Source: Pinus tabuliformis
Lineage: Eukaryota > Streptophyta > Pinopsida > Pinales > Pinaceae
Reading direction: 5' to 3'
Length of the DNA: 64,000 bases
Assembly (NCBI GenBank): GCA_031772625.1
Contig: CM062810.1
Coordinates: 868,763,650 to 868,827,649 of the forward strand
Positions within the stretch are counted from its first letter, which is position 1, and every line of letters starts with the position of its first letter. Both the position numbers and the translations under genes were made by a program. Under the pieces are notes generated by a model that did not search any database, had not been told where the DNA came from, and saw only the letters and a list, made by a program, of their open reading frames with translations. This document shows positions 21,528 to 32,599 of the stretch, piece after piece.

Positions 21528-24500
21528 AATTGATGCAAGCTACAATGGAAAATATAATTTTGGAAAAAGGGGACTATGTTGATCTCCTTATTAATGATCA
21601 AGTCATTGGGCTAGCAAGGGTTGAATCTGCAGAGTCTGGAACTTATTATGTTGGAAAAAAGGTTAATGTTGGTTATGTTGCAATTTTGATAATTGATCTC
21701 ATTCAACCACATTTGATTGATGATGATGTTAATGAAGGGGACATACATCCATGGAAGATTGTGGATTTGAGACACCACATAGGTAAATCAAAATATTGAA
21801 GCATGTGTTATATATTTTTGATACTATAATAAATGTTCTTTTTTTGAGTAAATACTAACATTATTTACATTTGTTTATAGGTACAAATGTTTCTTCTACA
21901 TTTTCTATTGGAGACAAGGTAAATCTTCTACAACATGGAGTGAAGGTGGGCGAGGGCTCCATATTCAATACAAAGCTTGGGCATAAAGTGCATGGAAAGA
22001 TGGTAAAGAAAGGATGCATAGTGGTTAAAATTGAAAAGGTGTTAAAACATAATGTTCCTCTACCACATCCAACAGGGTTTGAGCATACACTTGGGGGTGC
22101 ATTAGAATCTTATGAAATTTGGCCAGAATCAAATTTAGAGCCTCACTGTCATGATCATGCCTTAAATATTGCCCAAGATAGGGTTAAATTCATATGTGCA
22201 AAGGTTTCTCTTACACATGAATGCATGGGAACAAGCATGTGCATTGCCAAAGGAATGCTAGTTCATGTCTGCGAGGATGACATTGTTGAGGGTGAAACAC
22301 TAGGTGAAATGGATTTTGGTGTTTTTCTATAAGAGATAGATGGAAATTGTGAGATATACAAAATTGGAGATAAGTCTATACATTGTTTGGTTAGATGGCC
22401 AATAAATAAGTTGGTGGACAACAAAGGTGTGATATTAAGGGTCAAGGAAAAGTTCAAGGAACCAACCAAAGAAATGGTGATATGGGATGTTATAGAGGAC
22501 ACAAATCCCTTAAACAAATGGGATGGGTACCTTTGTAATGAAAAAGATAGAAACTCAATTGATATGAATGTAACAAGGCCATATAAAAGGATTAAACGAG
22601 TTATGGCTACAAAAAAACCTGAAAAATGTCAAACAAAAATAGATGAAGAGAAAGAAATTCAACTTTTGGCAGCAGATGTATGTTGTAGAAAAGATTGTAT
22701 TCAACATGTCGATAGGAAGGCCATTGCAGGTGCTAGAAGGGGTATGAGACAAATAAATACAAATGGTATTAGAGAAGTTGTCTTGAATTCACTCATGTCA
22801 AACACAGTGATGTCAAGCGGCCATGGCCATGGCCATGGCCTACCACCTATTGCTAGAAATGTAAAGGACAGGAGATTTAATGGGAATATTATTTGTAAGA
22901 AAGCATGGTATAAGATACATAAAATTCCTCCAAGCACATTCTATAACTACCAGCATTATTTCCAACATGGACAGATCAAAGCTATTCATGGTAACACCAA
23001 CACATGCAAAGCACGAGCTCACACAGTGGCAGCTATAGAAATATTGCACAAAATTGTAATGGATAATTCAGATTTTTCACCAAATCAAACACGTCCAGTT
23101 GAAGAAGATGGAACATCTGCTCCTTTAAGACTGCTTCCTTCGACTTACACACAAAATTCTTTGTTAAAAGAGATCAATGAGGCTCTTCAAAAGCTCAATT
23201 ACCCATCAATATCACAACCAACAATGAGCAAGATCTGGAATACTAAGTTTCGAGGTGTGGCATTTTCAAAGAACACCAACTTCAGTAAATGCAGTGAATG
23301 TATTGTGTTGAAAGAACAAATGAAGTCAACAACTACAAAAGAGTTGGAAGAAAAGGCACGAGGTAGGTTGACGAAACATACCAAGATTGTTATGTGTGGA
23401 AGATATTGCTACTATGCCCATAGAATTATGTCAGAGTGGTTTCCAAAGGAGTATTTGAGCATTATCCATGATAAAATGGACAAAACAAAGACATCAATCC
23501 CAAGGCTACGTGTCAAATCAAAATCTGTTGTAGGAACAAATTTGGGTTTGTCATTGACAGGTATGCTTGCACATGGGCATAAGGCGGGAGGTTTTGGTCA
23601 TTTCGCCTTACCATTTGTCCATATGGGATCACAATTTACTATTACATCCCTTGCAAAGTGCTTAAGGGACCTTGAAGACCCACAAATGGATATGTATGGT
23701 GATCTACTTTATGAAAGTGGAATTTCAAGAAACCCACTTACAAATGCATTACTTGACACCTCTATTTACCCAAAATGTCAAGGGTACAAGGATGATTTTA
23801 TATCTCATGGAAGTTCAAAAAGTCAAAATGTTGATTTTAAACCTCTTCCTCCACATTTGTTGTTACAGTTGGACAATGCAGCAAGTGATAATAAGAATCG
23901 CTATCTTTTCATGTTTCTATCACTTTTAACTGCACTTGGTGTCCTCATCACTATTGAGGTTGGGTTCTTGCCTGTGGGGCACACCCATGAAGACATAGAT
24001 GGAATCTATGGAAGAATGTCTTCCAACCTAAAAAGTAAAGATATTTATTCTTTACCTGAAATGATGGATACATATCGCATAATTGAAGAAAATAGAGCGT
24101 TTCCACCTACACTTATTGACAAGGTCTATGACTTCAAAAGTTTCCTTAGTGGATACATTAAGGAGGGAAAAAATGCACTAGTTGGACATCTTAATGTTCA
24201 ATACTTCCAATTTCTTATACTCAATGATGTTCCAATACTAAGGTATAAAGAATCAATTAGAGACTCTGAGTGGTCAGAACCAGTTGAGTTATGGAATATA
24301 GATGATGAAGGTTGACCTATAATTCCCATAGGGAAGCCATCTTTCTTAGCTTCCAAACAGAATGATGTCTATTTGAAAGAACTAAAGGAAGGGATAACAC
24401 CATACATAAAAATGTGGAAAGACACTATTGGGAATGAGGATTCACCAATTGTTACAGAGGAATGGAAAAATAAAGTGGTGTATTGGGAAAAAGTTCTTGA

Positions 24501-25056
24501 TACATTAGATGGAATCTATAATGATCATAGAATAATAGATGGAAATGATTCATCATCTGAGGATTTCTGGCCCAAGACAAGGCACATTGTTGATGTTGAT
24601 CGTAATGCACTCCAAGTAATCTCAAGTATTATGGATGGAGATTTTGATAATGCGATAGATGAACCAATATATGTTGGACCCAAATGCAACAAGCCAAAGC
24701 CAACATTCAATCCGATGATTGATGTTGAGAAAGGAAAGATGTTGCTAGTTAGATCAGGAAATGAGGATGCAGGTGAGATGATTTGGATGGCAAAATCCAT
24801 CTCAAATATCTTTAGGGATAATGAAAGTGAGAATCTTCATGTAAAGGTTGACTGGTGGAAGCCTATGTCAAGGAAATACAATGGAAAATTTTTAGAGCAA
24901 TATTGGGTACCAAATCCTGATGACAAAGAACTTGGCTCTATTCCAATTAATACCATAGTGTGGGCATGGATGCCAAAGAAAGAACATTGCAAGAAGACCA
25001 AGATAAATAAATATGGTGTAGAAGCCATTCTTGATCTACTTGAGCGATTATCTTAA
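21528..25056 (+). pseudogene. DUF8039-DUF7869-like transposase-type protein, two nonsense codons
   Basis: Exon 1 (about 21528-21782, preceded by TTACAG) and exon 2 (21881-25056) join in phase. Exon 2 is one frame of about 1060 codons broken only by TAA at 22330 and TGA at 24313. The N-terminus has two similar modules: GDYVDLLINDQVIGLARVES and GDKVNLLQHGVKVGEG. The second continues into LPHPTGFEHTLGGALESYEI-WP, the DUF8039-like pattern of plant transposon proteins. A Cys-containing segment follows (CCRKDCIQH, FSKCSEC). Next comes a DUF7869-like RNase H-fold core with candidate acidic residues in IHDKMDK (Asp at 23470), LQLDNAASDNKNR (23872) and VGHTHEDIDGIYG (23992/23998). The C-terminus (VKVDWWKPM, YWVP, NTIVWAW) resembles a small beta-barrel module. 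Family names are from memory. A DNA transposase or a gene derived from one is the best reading. Confidence 0.7.
21783..21880 (+). other. Intron of 98 bp in the DUF8039-DUF7869-like frame
   Basis: CATAG/GTAAATC at 21782/21783 and TTTGTTTATAG/GTACAAA at 21880/21881 are good plant splice sites. Removing the 98 bp restores a continuous reading frame with a Gly codon split across the junction and puts the two DUF8039-like modules in tandem. A short AT-rich phase-1 intron with both consensus ends intact argues the locus was not made by retroposition. Confidence 0.75.
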
Positions 25057-26416
25057 GAGTAGGTTTATATGATACATAAATGTAATTTTTTTTTGGAGGA
25101 TCTATTAATATACATTCAGACACATTTTCCCATATTTGTTGTATAAATATTCTCTTCATATTTTTTTTGAAGGAGTTTTATATTATTTAATAGTTCAATG
25201 TAATCATGTGCTATACAAATTACATGACAATACCATAAAATATTTAAGTTTTCAAAGCTTTATTTGACCAGCATGACTTCTCACCATATCAAATATGCGT
25301 AATAAAATTCAATAATGCACCTAAAAACATCTTCTAAACTTGTTATATTAAAACAATAGTGGGGTACCTAATTAGTATTATATTTAATATAAACCATTTA
25401 AACACTTAATGAATAAATGCTAGATGCTTGATATAATGTTTGAGGTGAGTTTTCCTTAATTTTCCTTATTATAATTGATATAATCAAATTCCCTATTTTG
25501 TTGCATGTTAATTTATAAAAAAAATATTTTGATCATTGAACAACACAACTAGAATTATAAAATATTTCTACTTATAGATTTTGAAGTGGTGCCAACATTA
25601 TACTAGTATAATTAATTTGTACTCAACTTAGGAAAAGTAGTTAGTGTCAATTTAAAATGGTCAATAATAGTAAGAAAAACAATATTAATATATTGTTAAA
25701 TAACTTTATAGGTAAGATTTTTTTTACACAATCTAGTATTCATGGTCATATTTAATACATAAATATAAATGTTAATGGTAATAGAAATAATGTAAGGAAT
25801 TTAAGTTTTAGATGAATGTTAATATGTTCTTTTCATTATAGTATCCTTAAACATTACAGGGATAAAAACTAAACATGTGTAATAAATATCTTAATCATTT
25901 TTCCCTCTTTCTTGTCGTATTTGAAAATAATCAAATTGTACTACTTTGTTACTATTCTAATTCATGATTGATTTTGATCATTAAAATGATTAGTAATTGA
26001 GATGAGAGGCTCATTTTACAGCCCAATATGGGGGGATGTGTAAGTTTGTCTATCCGTCTGTGCCCGTTTAAAATAAAAATTATGTTCTAAATAGAAAAAT
26101 ATAAAAAAAGAATATTTTGTAAAGTAATTAGAAGTAAAAAAAATTGTGTGAATTAGAGGTTTAAATCTTATAATTTTCAAAAGTAACTATTGAAGATTTA
26201 TGTCAACTAATTTATGTCAATATCAACTTCATATATATCTATATATATAAAAAAAAAATTCTTATGGTTAAAATTATTATTTGTTCGTATATATACTCTA
26301 TTTAGCATTCAAAAATATAGTTTCAACAATTAAAAATAACACATTGTATCTTTCACTCTAAATGTGTTTGCACTTGAAATTTGATCCCTACATCTGCACT
26401 TAAAATGGATCTATGA
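25057..26416. other. AT-rich flank downstream of the DUF7869-like frame
   Basis: No gene. Around 25575-25800 there is weak similarity to the duplicated block further right (GTGCCAACATTaTacTAGTA and AATGTAAGGAATtTAAG), which suggests a third, diverged copy. It may be the non-coding 3' portion of the same element. Confidence 0.4.
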
Positions 26417-27990
26417 TGGTATATATTGGACACATTACTATGATCATTTGTCATTGAATAACTTTATACTTAATATATAGCTTGCATATTAATATATTAT
26501 TCATTAAGTAAGCCTCAACCAACTTCGTTTCTTACATAAAAGTACAAATAATAAATAAAAATAAATTATATTCAACATTTAATTTGATCCTAAAAAAATA
26601 TTTTCTCCTTAACTCTAAAATGGTGCAAACTTCTTACAATAGTATGTAATGATGATGGTGATAATAATGATTATCCTCCACTAAGACCAAATATGGTATA
26701 TAAGAAGGTAAAAAGATATTACTAAAAGTTATTTTGAATTTTAAATTGTGCCAACATTGTTTTAGTAATAATCGTAAATCAACATATACATGATATTTAC
26801 TATATCGGATTATCGGTTAATAATAGTTACACACACATCATTATTTTCATAAAATAACCTTAACAAACTTATCTTTTTAATATAAACCATAAAAATATTA
26901 AAATAGATAATGTAAGGAATCCAATATTAATATGTGAAATATTTTCTTTTTCAAGTTTATATAAATTTGTTTTATAAAGTTTATCATGATAATTTTTACA
27001 CAAAAAATGGTGAATATCTATGTAAAAATAAGTGAACTAAGTGGCTTTCTAATTCCTCATTTCCAAAAAATATAATCTAGTTAAAGTTCTAAATAATGGT
27101 ATATATTGGACACATTACCAAAAATTTCATTCGTCATTAAATAACTTTATACTTAATATATATCTTGCATATTAATCTATTATTCATAAAGCGAGCCTCA
27201 ATCAACTTCTTTATTAACATAAGTGTACAACTAATAAATAAAAATAAATTATGCTACTACTCACATTCAACATTTAATTTGATCATAAATTTATTTTTCT
27301 CCTCAACTCTAAAATGGTGCAAACTTTCTACAATAGTATTTAATTATGATGGTGATAATGATGATTATCATCCACTAAGACCAACTATGGTAAATAAGGA
27401 GATAAAAAGATATTATTAAAAGTTATTTCGAATTTTATTGTTATGCTGAAAAAGCATTAAAAGAAGTGTTTCAATATCATCATAATTTTGTTTAGTTAAA
27501 CAATCAAAAAGGTTGGTACCGTCACAAATATATTGAAATTTAATTCTAATACGAGTATAAACTCGATGCTTTGAGGGTTTTTTAATCTTCAACCATAATA
27601 TAACTAGTGTTGCGAAGGTGATAGACTTTTAAATTGTGCCAACACTGCCTTAGTAATAATCATGACTTTTCACATACATGATATTTACTATATCAGATTA
27701 TAATTAAATGGATTAACAATAGTAACATATGCATGATTATTTTCATAAAATAACCTTAACAAACTTATTTTTTACTATAAACCATAAAAAATATTAAAAT
27801 AGATAATGTAAGGAATCCAAGATTAAAATGTGAAATATTTTTTTAGCAAGTTTATATAAATTTGTTTTATAAAGTTTATCATGATAATTTTTGCACAAAA
27901 ATGGTGAATATCTACATTAAAATTAGTGGATTAAGTGACTTTCTATTTCCTCATTTTGAAAAAACTTAATTTAGTTAAAGTTCTAAATTC
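26417..27990 (+). repeat. Direct duplication of an AT-rich block (about 675 and 895 bp)
   Basis: ATGGTATATATTGGACACATTA starts at 26417 and 27096, offset 679 bp. Both copies continue through CTCTAAAATGGTGCAAAC and the GATGATGGTGATAAT microsatellite-like stretch. They then pass to ATTGTGCCAACA, ACATGATATTTACTATATC and AAATAGATAATGTAAGGAATCC. The second copy carries about 210 extra bases (about 27430-27635, including GGTTGGTACCGTCAC) between its halves. The copies differ at many sites, so the duplication is not recent. Confidence 0.88.
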
Positions 27991-28020
27991 TAGATCCACT
28001 GAATACTTCCATATTTAATG

Positions 28021-30330
28021 AAATATGTGTTTAATGGAAGATACATATCAAAGGAAGAAAACTCACAAGGAGATGGGTTAGGCCTTAATGATACTACTTT
28101 GGAGACAGAAGGTGGTCAGGAGGTAGAACCTATCATCCCTAGTATTTAGGAGGATCATACTTCTTCTTCAATACCACCTAAAAATTCAGAGACTTCAATA
28201 GAATGCTCTCACGACAATGAGCGGAAAGGCCTGTAGGAACAGACAACTGGAGTTAACCTAGATGAACAGGTGAAGGAATTAGATGGAGATGTTAAACTGA
28301 TCTGTTCTGATCACATAAATGTTCACTTTAAGGATCAACTATTTCCAACAGATGAACCTAGAGTGGAAGAAGCTGTTCCAAGTAATTTTGTCTCCTCAGA
28401 GCAAATGGTAAATGGAGACTTTGACAACACAAAAATAGAAGATATGGGAGTACAATGTTTTGAGGAAAAATAAGAGCCTAACCAAGAAAAATAGTTCATA
28501 TCTCTCAAACAAGAGATTCAAGAGAAAAGTCCCAATCCTCTTGAACTTCTTACATGGATTGAAAAGTTGTCCTTAAGATTAAAGGCTCTTGACGGGTACT
28601 GTATATATTGCATTCAATTTTATTGTTTATCTATTCTGGAAGGAAATTTTATATCTTCAAAGTATGACTTTGATACATGCTATGTTTATGTTTCTTGCAG
28701 TAAGTTATCTTTCAACATATTTCAATGTAGAATTTCTGTCCAACAATTTCCAACACCTATAACCATTTTTTAGGAATAATGATACCATTCGAGCTTTGAA
28801 CTTGTGACTAAGGTATGCAATGGAGGCATAAATTCGAGTAGCTTGCTACAAAGCCCTTCTATCACAAGGAGGTTATTTGGATCATTTTGGTTACATATGT
28901 AGTCGTAACTTAAGTGACTTGAGTTTGTCCTTAGTGTGGAAGAGGTTGCGATGTCAGCAGGAGGAGATCAATGTAGGATTTTATCCACTTTGTTTTCTTC
29001 CTTCTGAAATCGAGTTACATCAAAAACTATATTGAGATAAAGTAATAGGGATGATAAGGATAAAATAACTACTTGTGTTTAAGTTGAATATCACAAAAAA
29101 TATCCAATCAATGAGGACAACATGGCTTTCCCCGTAGATAAGAATCAGATGTCTTCTAAGGATGAAGAAAACACATTTTATTCTCAAGTTGAAAACATGC
29201 CTTAACCTAAGCATGAAATATGTAACAAGTCTCCCAATAAAGTATATACTTACAATGATAAAAACCATGATTTAGAGGAAGGTGATATAAGGCAAGTAGC
29301 TAATTTGAGGGCCTCAGAATGTGCTATTGCAGATTTTTCAAGTCCTCATAGGACAAAGGGAAATGAATTGATAAAGGATATTCCTTCAATATTTGAAAAG
29401 GTTGTTGAGAGTTCAAAAGATGTAGGTGAATATGTAGACATGGAAGTTGACATGGAGGTTGATGATTAGACTGATGCATGACCATCAATTCACGAGGGAG
29501 ATAAAACATCACCTTTTCATGGTTCTTCTTTGCAAACTTTATTGGATCCATCATCACCTGCAATAATTCCCATTGTATCTAATTGCGCAGACTCCTCATT
29601 TCCAATATAGGTTGCAGATGGTGCATGGGGAGAAGCTCCTCAACCTCCACTGGAAGAGTGGGTTCCACCACCACCTCTAGATGGTGGTCATGACATTCCT
29701 TCACCACCCGCTGATGAACCACCCCCATCCCCCTTGGATCCAGCATTACCCTCCACTAGCTACGAGGAACCTTTATGTCATCATGTTCTTCCATACACAA
29801 AACAATATATTTCAGCTTATGTTCCCATGACCAATTATAACTATTACTCATCTTCAAACAATGAAACTGCCAACCCTGATTATTATGCCAAACCTGATGG
29901 TCTTACAGATGCAACAAAATTGTTTTATTATGACCATACTGCAAGGGCATACATGGAAGGTTCAAGCTTGAATAATCCTCCGGAAGGTTTAATGTATTAT
30001 GAGCCTAGTAGCAACACAATACCTAGGAGTGCAGGGATTAGTAACCCTGGAACTTCCAATTACTATGAACAGATTGGTGCTATCACTTATGTTGGGAACT
30101 CAAGAATCAACACAGACACTAATAAGGTCTCTACTAAAGGCATCACTAATGTTGTTGGCACATCATCAGGACCCATGAATACAGGCGAGGTTTCCGCAAT
30201 CCAAGTTTTAGCTTTTGTTACTAGTAGCTCAATAGCCTTGGTTACTGTGGATCCCTCAAATCGAGGTGTAGCTACAGGAACAATGGCAACTACAAGATGG
30301 AAAAATGTATCAAAGGGTAATTTCCAATAA
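28021..30330 (+). pseudogene. FNBP4-like (formin-binding / WW protein) pseudogene with intron
   Basis: One frame, with stops at 28147, 28233, 28471 and 28491, runs from FNGRYISKEENSQGDGLG to LLTWIEKLSLRLKALDG. It is followed by an intron (28596-28773, GT-AG) and resumes in phase with NNDTIRALN and RYAMEA-IRVACYKALLSQGG. Later pieces include an acidic VDMEVDMEVDD run (29440-29470) and the proline block PLEEWVPPPPLDGGHDIPSP (29650-29705). An open Tyr/Asn-rich stretch of 198 codons (29734-30330) ends it. The order of helical segment, acidic DMEVD run and W(I/V)PPPPPD block matches plant FNBP4-like proteins as I recall them. Retained intron phase indicates DNA-level duplication, and the stops indicate loss of function. 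The WW domain itself is not visible. Confidence 0.5.
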
Positions 30331-30496
30331 AATGATTATTCTATACAGAGAGCTATCATGTTTTCATGCATACCAGTGTTTCCTTACTTTTTTCCTCTTT
30401 GTAAACCTGAAACTATCTGATAATTTAAATTTTTTTGAGTGCCCTACCATGCTATTAACAAACTAATTTTTTCATTTAGTTTTAGTGCGAATTAAG

Positions 30497-30790
30497 AAGC
30501 GATATTTATGTCATCATTTTCTTAAATATATAGAAGAATATATTTGAGCTTATGTTCCCATGACCAATTATAACTATTACTCATCTGCAAACAGTGAAAC
30601 TGCCAACCCTAATTATTATGCCAAACCTGATGGTCTTACAGATGGAATATAATTGTATTATTATGACCATACTACAAGTGCATACATGGAAGGTTCCTAC
30701 TTGAATAATCCTCTGGAAGGTTTAATGTATTATGAGCCTGGTAGCAACACAATACTTGGGAGTGAAGATTTGTGCCATATGAAATACTAC
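30497..30790 (+). pseudogene. Partial second copy of the FNBP4-like 3' exon
   Basis: This repeats about 29770-30045 at 80-90 percent by eye (GCTTATGTTCCCATGACC, TATGCCAAACCTGATGG, GGTTTAATGTATTATGAGCC). It has a stop at the start (TATTTGAGC) and another after GATGGAATA. It is offset about 730 bp from the first copy, so a piece of the pseudogene was duplicated locally after capture. Confidence 0.8.
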
Positions 30791-31563
30791 AATCACGTTT
30801 ATTTGATCAAACCAGACTTCTACCCAGAGGTTATTTTGCTTGGTTGAAAGGCTTTGCATGATAACTGATCCATACCTCCAAATCCATATGGTTAATAATA
30901 TGAATTAGAGAACCTCCACCTTCATAGGGCCGAATCAAATATCTACTAGGTTGCATTTCTTGTCTAACAAATTGCTGCACCCTGGGCATGTTGTGACCTC
31001 CTTGAGTTCCACTCAAGGATCTCTTGCAACCTTTTTAGGAAGGTTTTGTAAGTTTTCCAAATTTAGTTAAGAAAATTATGCAAGAATAAATGCTTTATAA
31101 ATGTGATTGAAACAAGAAAAGCTACATTTGGGGAAGAAATAAAGACATAATGAGGAACATGCCAACAAAAGAAAAGTACAAGAAAATCATAAAGGAAAAT
31201 AGGCCAGAACTCTTGATTTTTTCTTCAACCTCCCCAAGTTACTACAAGAAGTATCCAACGTACCAAAGACTACCATCTTCCAAAACAAAAATGTATCTAA
31301 GAGTCCTGAAATCTAGGGCAAAAGCTAAAGTACTTGGCACATACCTCTGCAATTAATAGTAGCATTTAAAATAGGCATTGATGAACACATCACAAATGTT
31401 ACATGGCTAAAAACCTCTCAGCTTACAATTCATTTCACCTGCATGTATAAAAGCTCAATTGTTCCTACATTTCTAGTTCAGAAAGAAGTAAGAACATCCA
31501 CACTTCAACAATCTCGAAGCCCAGATGTGCGATCTTTGAGAATCTTTGCAACATGAATTAGAC
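30791..31563. other. Unassigned sequence left of the CACTA-type terminus
   Basis: Short frames on both strands (30831-31016 minus, 31150-31356 plus) match nothing I know. No repeat or RNA is visible. Confidence 0.5.
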
Positions 31564-31566
31564 AAC
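31564..31566 (+). repeat. Left target-site triplet AAC
   Basis: The three bases immediately before the CACTA terminus are AAC, identical to the three after the right terminus (56714-56716). Confidence 0.55.
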
Positions 31567-31597
31567 CACTACAAGAAAAAAGGTCATTGGTGAGGGT
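31567..31597 (+). repeat. Left CACTA-type terminal inverted repeat
   Basis: CACTACAAGAAAAAA followed by GGTCATTGGTGAGGG. This is the usual plant CACTA end sequence. It pairs in inverted orientation with 56684-56713. Confidence 0.8.
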
Positions 31598-32300
31598 CAT
31601 GCCTGTGAAGGACCTTTAAGTTTTGTCACCAATGTCACGTATGGTGACGGTCCTTAAAAAAGTGTTGTTGTAAGTGTATATAGTGATGGTCCTTTAAGGT
31701 TTGTCACCAAAGCCATTTTAAATGACACCTTTGGTGAGGGTAGTTAAAGGCCCATCACTAATTCTCTCTATGGTGACACTTTTGGTGAGGGTCGTTAAAG
31801 GCCCATGACTAATTCTCTCTTTGGTGACACTTCTAGTGACGATCTTTTATTGACCATCACCAGTGCTCTTTTTGGTTACTTTTGGTGGCGGTAAAAAATG
31901 TTCGTCATCATTGATTATTCCAATGAGTTTTTGATATGCTTCATGCCTGCGATGGACCACTAAGGTCTGTCACCAATGTCATGTATGGTGATGGTCTTTA
32001 AAAAAAGGTTTTTGTAAGTGTATATAGTGATGGTCCTTTAAGGTTTGTCACCAAAGCCATTTTCAATGACACTTTTGGTGAGGGTCGTTAAAGGCCCGTC
32101 ACTAATTCTCTCTTTGGTGACACTTTTGGTGAGGGTCGTTAAAGGCCCATCACTAATTCTCTCTTTGGTGACACTTCTAGTGACAATATTTTACTAACCC
32201 TCACCAGTGCTATTTTTGGTTACTTTTGGTGACAGTAAAAAAAATTTCATCATCATTGATCATTCCAATCAGTTTTTGATGATGCTATGTACCTGTTACT
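31598..32300 (+). repeat. Left subterminal repeats, 344-bp tandem unit
   Basis: CATGCCTGtGAaGGACC starts at 31598 and 31942. Both units run through GTATATAGTGATGGTCC and repeated TTTGGTGAcacTTtTgGTGAGGG blocks, with AAAGGCCCATCACTAATTC inside. The GGTGAC/GTCACC words are in both orientations and could be transposase-binding sites, as subterminal repeats are in CACTA elements generally. Confidence 0.85.
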
Positions 32301-32599
32301 ATATTTTTTGTGAAAAGATAATGATTTAAGACCATTTTTGTGGAGTCCTTTTCATTATGTGTCCAAGGTCATAGTGGTTATAGTTAGTAAATTTGTTAAG
32401 AAGTAATTAGTTTGTATCATTTCCCTCAAGTCATAAGAATATAGTTTTCCTATGAGTCAACACATCATTCATCTCTATTAGGTTTATTATCTAGAAAATT
32501 TGCTTTAAATAAAGTTCCACTAGTGTGTGTAGGAACTATATTATTTAATACATAATCAATCTCTATCAATTCTATGAATGAGAGAGACCTAGCATTCCT
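32301..32599. other. Unassigned sequence
   Basis: A short stretch between the subterminal repeats and the G-poor satellite. Nothing recognised. Confidence 0.5.

Noticed and set aside
22798..22838. GGCCATGGCCATGGCCATGG palindromic run as a regulatory or recombination site
   Set aside because: It lies inside the long transposase-like frame and simply encodes alternating His-Gly (GHGHGHG).
22263..23384. Several minus-strand frames opposite the transposase-like gene
   Set aside because: They are antisense shadows of the well-supported plus-strand frame.
31567..32300. A short stand-alone MITE ending near 32300
   Set aside because: No TTCTTGTAGTG-like right end occurs there. TATATTTTTTGTG near 32305 is not a match.
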